Positions 23,398 to 32,200 of a stretch of DNA of 34,280 bases are shown piece by piece. The notes beneath the pieces were generated by a model. It ran no database searches. It was not told the origin of the DNA and saw nothing but the letters and a program-made list of their open reading frames with translations. The number at the start of each line of letters is the position of its first letter. Position 1 is the first letter of the stretch. The translations under genes and the position numbers were made by a program. Source of the stretch: Candidatus Omnitrophota bacterium (GTDB taxonomy: Bacteria; Omnitrophota; Gorgyraeia; Tantalellales; Tantalellaceae); NCBI GenBank assembly GCA_007135805.1, contig SLID01000109.1:1-34280 (forward strand). Direction: 5' to 3'.

Positions 23398-25899
23398 ATG
23401 TCAGCAAGTTTTTTTCCCGTCCAAGATCCAGTCCTTATATTCGCTTTACTCATGCTCATAGCTTTGCTGGCCCCTCTTTTTGCCGCGCGTATCAAGGTGC
23501 CGGGTATTGTGGGCCTTATCGTGACCGGCATAATCATAGGGCCTCACGCTCTGGGCGTCCTGGACAGGGGGTATGCCGTTGAGCTCCTGGGAACGGTGGG
23601 TCTACTTTACATAATGTTCCTCGCCGGACTCGAACTCGACCGCATACAGTTCATCCGCCACCGTGAACACACCTTGATATTCGGGTCTTTAACATTCAGC
23701 GCCCCACTCATCCTCGGAACCCTGATGGCATATTACATTCTGGGCTTCAGCTGGGCGGCCGCCATTCTGCTGGCCAGCATGTTCTCTTCTCATACTCTTA
23801 TGACATACCCCATCGCCAGCCGTCTGGGTTTATCCCGGCAGAGAGCGGTAACAACGACCATAGGCGGCACCATCCTGACAGACACGGCCGCGCTCCTGGT
23901 GCTTGCTATAATCGCGGCTTTACACACGGGTGAACCCGGCATATTTTTCTGGCCTAGACTTTTCGGCTTCATGGCGATATACGTCGCGGCCGCGGTTCTC
24001 ATATTGCCCCGGCTAGGCAAATGGTTTTTCCGCAATATCGCCACCGACGGGGTCGTCGCCTACACCGGCGTTCTCGCGGGGGTATTTATCTGCTCTTATT
24101 TCGCCCATGTGGCCGGACTCGAACCCATTATCGGCGCTTTTCTGGCGGGTCTCATATTCAACAGTCTGATACCGGAAAAAAGCGCCCTTATGAACCGTAT
24201 ACAATTCGTGGGGCATTCCCTGTTTATTCCTTTTTTCCTCATTTCCGTGGGTATGCTGGTAAATCTCTCCATGATGCTGACCGACCGAAAAACGATCATC
24301 GTCGCCGGAGTAATGGTCTTCGCCGGACTAACCACAAAATGGCTGGCTGCCTTCATAACCCAAAAAATTCTCAGGTACACGTCAGAGGAAGGTAACCTTA
24401 TATACGGTCTCAGCGTAAACCAGGCCGCGGCTACTCTCGCCGCGGTTCTCGTTGGGTACAATATCGGTATCTTCGGAGAATCCGTACTCACCGGGACAAT
24501 AATTATGATACTCGTAACCACCCTGGTCGGGTCCTGGATAACCGACCGTTACGCCCGCAAAGTCGCCCTTAAGGAGGAAGAAGAACCGTACCAAATATCC
24601 GAGACCCCTCACAGGATACTCATTCCCCTGTCAAATCCGGATACCTTTGAGGAGATAATGAATCTTGCTATGCTTCTTCGCCGGAGCAACTCGCATGAAC
24701 CCCTGTATCCCATAAAAGTGGTCCAGTCGGGTGAAAGGACCGACGAACGTATAGCCGAAGCTGAAAAACTTCTGGGTAAAGGCGTTGTGCTCGCTCTCGA
24801 AGCGGATATACCGGTAAACCCCGTGGCACGTGTGGCAATAGACAACACAAGCGGGATAGTCCAGGCTACGGTTGACCTTCGCATATCAACTATAGTGACC
24901 GGATGGCGAGGGGATGTAGTTTCATATCCTTTCGTTTTCGGTAAAACACTGGACTCTCTTATTGACAATACCACACAAATGATCTTTGTAAGCCGCTGCC
25001 TCCTTCCGGTAAACACAATGAAACGCGTCGTAATGGCTGTACCTCCCCTTATAGACCACCAGCCGGGATTCGCTACCGCCGTCAATGCTATAAAAACGCT
25101 GACACATCAGCTGGACGCTTCCATCCTTACCGTTTCGGTGCCGCCCACGATGGACAACGTCAAACAGATCGTAAAAGATACCCCTCCCAAAATACAGGAA
25201 TCGGAAGTCGAGCTTGAAAGCTGGGATCAACTTATGCCCTGGCTGGACGACAATCTGAGCGAAGATGACCTCTTGATCGTAATAAGCGTCAGAAAAGGAC
25301 GTCTTGCCTGGCAGCCCAACCTTTCACGCATACCAAGACTTTTAAACCAGCATTTTTCCGAATTCAACCATGTCATGGTATATCCGCCCGAAACTCCGTG
25401 GGGCGAAATATCTGGCTCAGGAGGGACAAAAAAGTTTCAAACGTCTTTTTTACCCCCCGACCACATATCACTGGAACTGGATGGCACCGGATTCCCTGAA
25501 GCTATCGTACGGCTTTTAAACTCGGCTTTCCCCGGGAACAAAAAGACAGCGCAGAAGATAGCCGGGATATTGAACGACATAGCGCGATCCGAGCCCATGG
25601 AACTTTCCCCGGGGGTGATACTACTGCACGCTCATGTATCCGAAATACAGACATCTACCGCTTTTCTGGGAATAAACCGGTCCGGATGGGAACTGCCTCA
25701 CTCTTCCGGACCCATCCGGGTCTTACTTATTCTGCTAAGCTCGACAGACGCCCCTCCGGAGCTTCACCTCAAAGCCCTGGCGGATCTGGTACGTCCTCTG
25801 CACCATTTCGAGGCCGCCGAACAGCTTATGAAACTGACGTCTGTTGAAGAGGTGCTTGACGTTTTTTCCGGAGACGGGTCTGAAAACACAAAAATATGA
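23398..25899 (+). CDS. CPA2 cation/proton antiporter fused to USP-like and PTS EIIA-like domains
   Basis: 833 residues. Residues 1-390 hold about 12 transmembrane helices of the Kef/CPA2 type, with the conserved GGTILTDTAAL and GLEPIIGAFLAGL segments. Residues about 405-545 and 555-690 look like two universal-stress-protein-like folds (HRILIPLSNPDTFEE and KRVVMAVPPLIDHQ starts). The last 130 residues resemble a PTS EIIA type-2 (Ntr) domain with LLHAHV in place of the usual PHAR phosphorylation site, so the His is kept. The transporter exchanges Na+ or K+ for H+; the soluble domains probably control it. I chose ATG at 23398 behind AAAGGA; an upstream TTG would add 12 residues. Confidence 0.85.
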   Translation: MSASFFPVQDPVLIFALLMLIALLAPLFAARIKVPGIVGLIVTGIIIGPHALGVLDRGYAVELLGTVGLLYIMFLAGLELDRIQFIRHREHTLIFGSLTFSAPLILGTLMAYYILGFSWAAAILLASMFSSHTLMTYPIASRLGLSRQRAVTTTIGGTILTDTAALLVLAIIAALHTGEPGIFFWPRLFGFMAIYVAAAVLILPRLGKWFFRNIATDGVVAYTGVLAGVFICSYFAHVAGLEPIIGAFLAGLIFNSLIPEKSALMNRIQFVGHSLFIPFFLISVGMLVNLSMMLTDRKTIIVAGVMVFAGLTTKWLAAFITQKILRYTSEEGNLIYGLSVNQAAATLAAVLVGYNIGIFGESVLTGTIIMILVTTLVGSWITDRYARKVALKEEEEPYQISETPHRILIPLSNPDTFEEIMNLAMLLRRSNSHEPLYPIKVVQSGERTDERIAEAEKLLGKGVVLALEADIPVNPVARVAIDNTSGIVQATVDLRISTIVTGWRGDVVSYPFVFGKTLDSLIDNTTQMIFVSRCLLPVNTMKRVVMAVPPLIDHQPGFATAVNAIKTLTHQLDASILTVSVPPTMDNVKQIVKDTPPKIQESEVELESWDQLMPWLDDNLSEDDLLIVISVRKGRLAWQPNLSRIPRLLNQHFSEFNHVMVYPPETPWGEISGSGGTKKFQTSFLPPDHISLELDGTGFPEAIVRLLNSAFPGNKKTAQKIAGILNDIARSEPMELSPGVILLHAHVSEIQTSTAFLGINRSGWELPHSSGPIRVLLILLSSTDAPPELHLKALADLVRPLHHFEAAEQLMKLTSVEEVLDVFSGDGSENTKI

Positions 25900-26009
25900 A
25901 TGCCGGGTGTTGCCCGAAATACCCGTTAACCCGAAAAACACGTCCTGTTATTTATTTCCAGGCCTTAAGCTTACCGGATGCATCTAAGACCAAAATGGTG
26001 AACTCGCCT

Positions 26010-26861
26010 ATGACGAAAAATTACAAAAAGTGCCTCGAGGTCACCAGAGTTCACGCCAAGACATTTTATTTCTGTTCCCTATTCCTTGAGAAGGAAAAAC
26101 GCCTTGCCTCTTATTCGGTTTACGCTTTTTCTCGGATCGTGGATGATGAATTTGACCTGGGACCCGGCGCCACCCAGCTCTCCGCTGACAAATGGAAAAG
26201 TGTCATAAATTCTGTTTACGGTACGGGATATCTTGAAGATCCCGTTTTACTCACACTTCGTGAAACAGTTAAAAAATACCGCGTCCCCGATTCTTGTTTC
26301 CTCGAACTCATCGCCGGCATGGAAATGGATATCACGAAAAAGAACTATTCCGACTTTTCCGAGCTCTACGTCTATTGCTACAGAGTAGCCGGTGTAATGG
26401 GCATCATCATGGCGATGATATTCGGCCTCTCGGGCGAAGAAGCCGCTGTATTCGCCGAAAAAATGGGCGTTGCCATGCAGCTTACCAATATACTCAGGGA
26501 CATAAAGCAGGACCTCGAGATGGGACGCGTATATATTCCCGCCGACGAGATGTGTAAATATAATGTCGACACAAAAAAACTATTGTCAGGCACAGTCGAC
26601 GAAAACTTCATCAATCTCATGAAATACCAAATAAGGAGAGCGCGGTCTTACTATAGCGAGGCATCTTTAGGTCTGCCCTTGATACCCGACCCAAACGCGA
26701 GGTTCGTGGCCGAACTCATGGGAATCATGTACTCCGGCATACTTGATTCCATTGAAAAAAACAATTATGATGTTTTCTCGGGAAAACTTTTTGTGCCTAC
26801 ATTAGCGAAAGTCCGCCTGGCTATAGGCCTCCTGCTTAAAAGAAAAGGGCAACACTTATGA
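26010..26861 (+). CDS. Squalene/phytoene synthase family protein
   Basis: 283 residues from the chosen ATG at 26010, behind GGTGA with 8 nt spacing; starts at 25995 or 25896 are possible and would lengthen the N-terminus. Both aspartate-rich motifs of head-to-head prenyl synthases are present: RIVDDEFD and NILRDIKQDLEMGRVYIP. The SFYFCS-type region reads AKTFYFCSLFL. The enzyme condenses two prenyl diphosphates into squalene or phytoene, feeding hopanoids or carotenoids; which one cannot be told from motifs. The next gene, ispH, overlaps its stop by 4 nt (ATGA), so this is an isoprenoid operon. Confidence 0.9.
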   Translation: MTKNYKKCLEVTRVHAKTFYFCSLFLEKEKRLASYSVYAFSRIVDDEFDLGPGATQLSADKWKSVINSVYGTGYLEDPVLLTLRETVKKYRVPDSCFLELIAGMEMDITKKNYSDFSELYVYCYRVAGVMGIIMAMIFGLSGEEAAVFAEKMGVAMQLTNILRDIKQDLEMGRVYIPADEMCKYNVDTKKLLSGTVDENFINLMKYQIRRARSYYSEASLGLPLIPDPNARFVAELMGIMYSGILDSIEKNNYDVFSGKLFVPTLAKVRLAIGLLLKRKGQHL

Positions 26862-27700
26862 AAGTAGAACTTGCCGCGTCCGCGGGATTTTGCGTAGGAG
26901 TCCAAAGAGCCATAGACATGGCCCTTGAACACGCCGGTAAGAATGAGGAATTGTTCATGCTTGGAGACATCGTCCACAACGATTCGGTTGTGGAACTTTT
27001 CAAAAAAAAAGGCGTAAAGAAAATAAAAAAACTCGGGCGCGGCGCGGGCAGGAACCTTCTCATAAGGGCGCATGGCGCGCCCCTGTCAGTATATGCCGCT
27101 GCCAGAAAAGCCGGGTACAAGATAATTGACGCGACATGCCCCATGGTAAAAGAAATACACGAAGCAGCCCGGGCAGATGAGAAAAAAGGACGCATAGTCG
27201 TTCTGATCGGCGATGAAAAACACGAAGAGGTTTTGGGAATAAAAGGATCTCTCTCGAAGCCGCCAATACTGATAGACCCTTCAAAACCCCTTCCGGTCAG
27301 AAAACTGAAACAGCTGAAAAAGGTCTCCATAATAGTGCAGTCCACCCAGAACTCGGAAAAAGTGAGCGCTATAGTAAGTAAAATATCGGCTATAGTACCC
27401 GATGTGGCATTTCACGACACCATTTGCGTACCTACAAAGAACAGGCAAAAAGAAGCCAAAGTACTGCCGCTCAGGAACGACGCCATGGTAGTTGTTGGAT
27501 CCGGGAGCAGCGCCAATACCAAAAGACTGTACGAAATATCGGCAAATCTCAATAAGCGTACTTACATCATAAATTCGACCAGAGACATAGACCCGGGGAT
27601 TTTCCGCGGGGTGAGAAAAGTCGGTGTGCTGGCGGGAGCGTCTACCCCGGACTCTATAATAAAACAGGTAGTTTCTTTTCTGCGCTCCATCGACCCCTGA
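26858..27700 (+). CDS. ispH: 4-hydroxy-3-methylbut-2-enyl diphosphate reductase
   Basis: 280 residues, normal for short bacterial IspH/LytB. The three cluster-binding cysteines are visible in AGFCVGV (C12), DATCPMV (near 96) and TICVPT (near 191). The substrate-contact KHEEVLG segment corresponds to the HPEV region with its Glu, and the QSTQN and GSGSSANTKRL loops are intact. It catalyses the last step of the MEP pathway, making IPP and DMAPP. It overlaps the squalene/phytoene synthase gene by 4 nt, coupling precursor supply to prenyl condensation. No terminator was recognised in the 150 nt downstream. Confidence 0.95.
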   Translation: MKVELAASAGFCVGVQRAIDMALEHAGKNEELFMLGDIVHNDSVVELFKKKGVKKIKKLGRGAGRNLLIRAHGAPLSVYAAARKAGYKIIDATCPMVKEIHEAARADEKKGRIVVLIGDEKHEEVLGIKGSLSKPPILIDPSKPLPVRKLKQLKKVSIIVQSTQNSEKVSAIVSKISAIVPDVAFHDTICVPTKNRQKEAKVLPLRNDAMVVVGSGSSANTKRLYEISANLNKRTYIINSTRDIDPGIFRGVRKVGVLAGASTPDSIIKQVVSFLRSIDP

Positions 27701-27851
27701 GAGGGCTTTACACCGCGTCCCTAAATCAACGTTAGCTAGCGGTTAAAAGTTCTGCTACGCTGTTTCAGTTCACTTTATTCATAAAGCAGCGGCCTCACCG
27801 AGGAGCCGAACCCTGTTTAATCAAGATCCGGATGTAAAACACCGGAAGGCC

Positions 27852-28544
27852 TTATTCCGAAAGAAATCTTGTTTCCGCTGCACCCCACGCGACGTTCTTA
27901 AAGAAAGCCTCGATGTAAGAAGGCCTGTCAAGCCGGTAGTCTGTCATGTAGGCGTGCTCAAAAACATCCATGACCAGTATCGGATCGTATCCCGCCAGGT
28001 AACCCGTTTCATGTTCATTGATCCAGGCGTTGATAAGCGTATTTGTTTCTCTGTCACGGAACAGGATAACCCACCCTATACCCCGCATGGAACCGGTAGC
28101 GGCAAAATCCTGCCGCCACTGCTCAAAACTTCCAAAATTTTGCCGTATCGCGTTGTAAAGAGGCCCCTCGATCTCTATATTGCCGCTTCCGCCGAGATTC
28201 TCAAAATAATATTCGTGCAGTCTCATCCCGTTTATCTCCCATCCAAGGCGGCGTTTCAACTCCGCGTATTCCGGGGTTCCGGCCTCACCTTCAACACTCA
28301 TACGCCTGAGTTTTGACATAAGCTTGTTAGAATTTTTTACATACCCGCGGTACAGCGCGAAGTGGTCCTCGAGCAAAGCGTCACTGAAACCCCGCATCCC
28401 TATAAGACCACTGAAATCTTTCTCGTAAAAGACCTGGTCAACATCTTCTACTTCTGCCGAAGAGCCGGCGGCATAAACATTTAACGCGCATACGCAGAAA
28501 ATCATTATAAAAAAAGACATAACACTACCTGCAATTTTCGGCAT
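27852..28544 (-). CDS. Exported Fe/Mn superoxide dismutase
   Basis: 230 residues. The signal peptide (1-26, ending YAA-GSS) precedes a complete Fe/Mn SOD domain. Metal ligands are His61 (EDHFALYRGYV), His110 (RLHEYYFENL), Asp193 and His197 (MDVFEHAYMTDY). The family Trp between Asp and His is Phe here, as in 'DVFEHAY'. It dismutates superoxide, here outside the cytoplasm. Metal choice (Fe or Mn) is not safe by eye. The ATG follows GAGGAGGGTTTGAGGTT. Export is less common in this family and agrees with the other exported defence proteins in the window. Confidence 0.9.
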   Translation of the reverse strand: MPKIAGSVMSFFIMIFCVCALNVYAAGSSAEVEDVDQVFYEKDFSGLIGMRGFSDALLEDHFALYRGYVKNSNKLMSKLRRMSVEGEAGTPEYAELKRRLGWEINGMRLHEYYFENLGGSGNIEIEGPLYNAIRQNFGSFEQWRQDFAATGSMRGIGWVILFRDRETNTLINAWINEHETGYLAGYDPILVMDVFEHAYMTDYRLDRPSYIEAFFKNVAWGAAETRFLSE

Positions 28545-28604
28545 AACCTCAAACCCTCCTCTCCGGCTATTCTGCCGGTTTCAGCATCTAAATCCCGTTA
28601 GCAT

Positions 28605-28641
28605 GGCAACATGCACCAAAGGTGTAAAAGTGCGTATCACC
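28605..28641. repeat. Degenerate copy of the dispersed hairpin element
   Basis: Contains ATGCACCAAAGG followed, after an AT-rich insertion, by GTGCGTATCACCAGA. It resembles the copies at 33991 and 34220 but the stem is weaker. It lies in the gap between the SOD gene and the 3' end of the second long gene. Confidence 0.5.
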
Positions 28642-28756
28642 AGAAGTTTACACGCTGAGATCCGTTTAAGCAAGCCGGAAAGAAGATCGGTCTCGATCAA
28701 GCGAGAAGGCAAGATCACGCTACATACGCTAAAAGAGGATATTACCAAAAAATCGA

Positions 28757-29272
28757 TTAAGCGAAACGCTGCACATCGTATATATGTTTCAGCTTTTCAT
28801 ATTCCATGGGGCTGGCGTACGGCACAATGATATATACCGGATTATCTCTTGCGGGAGGTATTATTTTCATGTTCTCGTTATCAAGCTCAGGAGTGACCCC
28901 TATTGAAAGTTTCATGGCAATAGTCAATATCTCCATTATCCGGATATAGCAGCTAAAGGACATTTCACTGCTGTCGATCCCGATAACAGTATAATTGTTA
29001 TCCCGCGCCATTTTTTCGAAACAGCTGTCCAATCCTCTCTCTACATCCGCCCCGACCAGCATTATCGCCTTAGCATCGGGAGCCATCCCTCTCTCTATTT
29101 TCTCCCTGGCGATAAGCCCCGGAAGATCTTCGTCAGCAGCCAATATGAAAGGGATGTTCCTTCTGCCGCAATAATTGGCTATGGCTGTTAAAAGAGGGTT
29201 CAGTGCTTCATATTGAAGATGCGCCCCCTTTTCATATCCTTTTAACCAGCTCGTTCCGACTGCTATGATGTT
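28757..29272 (-). other. Shared C-terminal domain (copy 2), unknown function
   Basis: Codes for residues 1546-1716. Matches to copy 1 (8043-8576) include GTSWLKGY against GTDWIKGY, EALNPLL against LALNPLM, CYIRIMEILTIAMKL against SYIRLLDILTLAFNL, and the C-terminal YDVQRFA against YAVQRSV. Both copies sit at the very end of their protein. Confidence 0.7.
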
Positions 29273-32200
29273 GGAGCTTGCCAATTCACCGGCAGGACCT
29301 GTGATCACGGAAAATTTCGCCTGTATGTATCCCATCGTTGTCCTGAAATCTTGAGCGTGCGCAACTTCCCTGTCAGAACTTATGGCCTTTTCCTCGGCGG
29401 GAAAAGGTAGAGATTTCGTGTGCTCCCCGCCGGAGATCTGTGTACCTGCGCCGGGAATGCTCGGCTCCGTCTCTACCCTTTCTTTGTCGTGCTCAGCGTC
29501 GCCGCGACCTTTATCTAAAACCTTCGCCGCCTCTGTCGATGCCGGTAATTTCAAGACAAACTTTGTTCCCTTGCCCTCTTTTGAGATCACTTCAATACTT
29601 CCGCCATGATCGCGGACAGTGTGCCAGGACTCTGCCGAGCCCAATCCTGTCCCGTCCGGTTTGGTGGTGAAATTCAATTCGGCAAAACCGGGCCTGCCGT
29701 CACGCCCTGGCTCCAAAACCCGCGGGCTTATGCCGGGACCGTTGTCAGCTATGGTAACGACTGCGTCACTGCCTTCTCTTTCCAAAGAAATGACGATCCG
29801 GTTCTCCTCTGTCTCCCCGGACGCCTGTTCCGCGTTCTTAAGCATATTGGAAATGGAGTTAAGTAAGGATATCTTATCTATATCAACTACTATCGTCTCG
29901 TCTTGGCTTGTCTTCTTGAAAAAAGCAACATTTGAGTTAGAATGAAAAATCTTATCGTTAATTTCCTCGATCAGAACTGCAAGGTCATATTCCTGTTTTT
30001 CCGTTTCACCCCGCAAAAATCTCAACCTGTTTTCAAGTATCGCTGTTATCGCCGAGATATATCCGGCCGCTTCCTCCAGGATCTCGTCCACTTCAGCACT
30101 GTCTTCCGCTGTAAAAAGTTTCTTTTTATCCTGCCATTCAGACAATACAGGGGAAAGAAGTTGGGCCATCCCACGGCAATCCTCTAGTAGTGTCCTGAGT
30201 TCAGACTCCCATTTCATAGCCTGCCCCGTTGTCGGGTCTTTTTCGCGGCTTGTCTTACTAACATCCTTTATCAACGCGTCTATCCTGTCGGAAAACCTGA
30301 CGCTTTCGCGGAATATCGGCCCGGTATCGACCCTTGCTCCGGTGATAATATCAACCACTCCCATCCCACCGACTATCCCCTGAAGATATCCCGCCGGGTC
30401 AGTAAATGCCCCGTGGCTTAAACTCCTTACAGCTATGGCCGCCCTTTCACCAAATTCGCGATCATAGGGTTTCTCGGCAGTAACAACGCTCATCATGCTT
30501 TCCGCGCCCTGCCCTGCGGTCTCTCTTTCCCACAAATACCGTACCGATATCTTACCGAATCCGGCTTCTTCAAGATTTTTCTTCCACTCATCGTGCGACC
30601 ACACCCTTTGATCGGGAGATACGAGCGAGGTTCTCCCCGGCACCACTATCCCGTCTTTATTCAAAATATATGGATGCGCGTTGCTCACAAGAAAAAGTAC
30701 GTTCCCGCCCGGGGACAGAATCTCGAAACAATCCTTCAAGGCCCTCTTTCTGGACTTCTCGGACAAAAATTCCCAGAAAAGACCCGCGGTCACGGCACCG
30801 AAACCTTTCCCAACCCTTTTTATTCCGGTCACATCGCTTTCCAGAAATATCACTTCATGGCCTCTCTCACGGGAGAGTTTTCGGGCCATATCTATGGCTG
30901 CGGGATTTTTATCTATCCCGGTGATCTCTAAAGCTCCGGCACCTCGGGCCCAGCACGCCATCGGCCCAAGTTGTGTTCCAAGGTCCAGGACTCTTTTTTC
31001 TCTTACAATGTCCTCATATTCGCGGAGCTTGTCCTCATATTCCTTTATGGTAGAATCAAAAATGCCCTCCGCCACTATATTTTCCAGCATTTGCCGGGAT
31101 AAAGAAGGGCTTTTTCTTTTACCCTGATCATGGCCGGGATAACCGGGGATCCTCCCGTATATCCTCATATCCGGGCCCTTGTCCGGAGACATGAATATAT
31201 GTTCTCCCAAAGAAGACATCCCCGGTATACCAGGCAGGGAATATCCCCTGGGAATAATACCTAGACGCTGCTGGTCCTCCCACCATTTAAGCATAAGCCC
31301 CGAAACATCTCGGCAAAACGAAAAGACAGCGACAGCGCCTGAAAACAAAACTTTCATCACTCCTTTGCCGCGAAAAGCGCTCATATGGCCTTTCGCGGAG
31401 CCAGCTGGAGAGATCTTCCCTCTATCCGTCTGCATTTCCATTCCCGACAAGCGTCCGGGAGCATGGATCCCGGCAACTTCCCGAAACTCAATTAGATCAG
31501 AGTCAGATTGCCGGGAAGAAGATATCTTATCAGCAATAACTTCTATCTCCACAAGCCATTCATCACGACAGACACCGGCATGAAGATACACAGCAGGAGG
31601 CGCGTGAGGGAACGATGCCTCAACTATGGCCCTCACTTTAAGATAATCTTCGGGATTCTTTACATATATCCTGATCTGTGTAACATCTTTAAGCCCGGCT
31701 CCTCCCTGTTCAAGAACAAGAGATATATTCTCGATTGTGGTCAAGGTCTGTTTTTCAACATCACCTTTGTGAACTACATGAGGGCCTTTTACGGAAGCTG
31801 TACCGGAAATATATATCCTTGTATGGCCATCTCTGATAACGGCCATTCCCCTTGAAAAAAGCGGCGGTTTTGATGTTCTGTGGACACCTTTTTTAAGCAC
31901 ATTTTCCTTGTCATACTCGTGGGCATTCGTGGACTCGGGGTTTTCCAGGGGCTTGAATTGTACCGGAACCTCCTCTCCCCGGATGGCGAGACATTCCAGA
32001 AGCATCGATCCGTCTGACATCCCTATACCAGTGGATGCGGGATACCACCCTCTTCCCCTCATCCCCTGTTCGGTAAAGAAAACGTCCCTTCCGTCATTGA
32101 GCCTCTGATACCTTTCGCTGAAATAAAGATAATTACCCGTTATATCGTTCTGGTAAAGCCATATTCTTTTAACGTTTTCCGCGAAATCAAATCCGGCCCC

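Noticed and set aside
28603-28830. 75-codon plus-strand frame beginning in the hairpin repeat
   Set aside because: No ribosome-binding site, starts in a repeat and runs into the antisense of the long gene.
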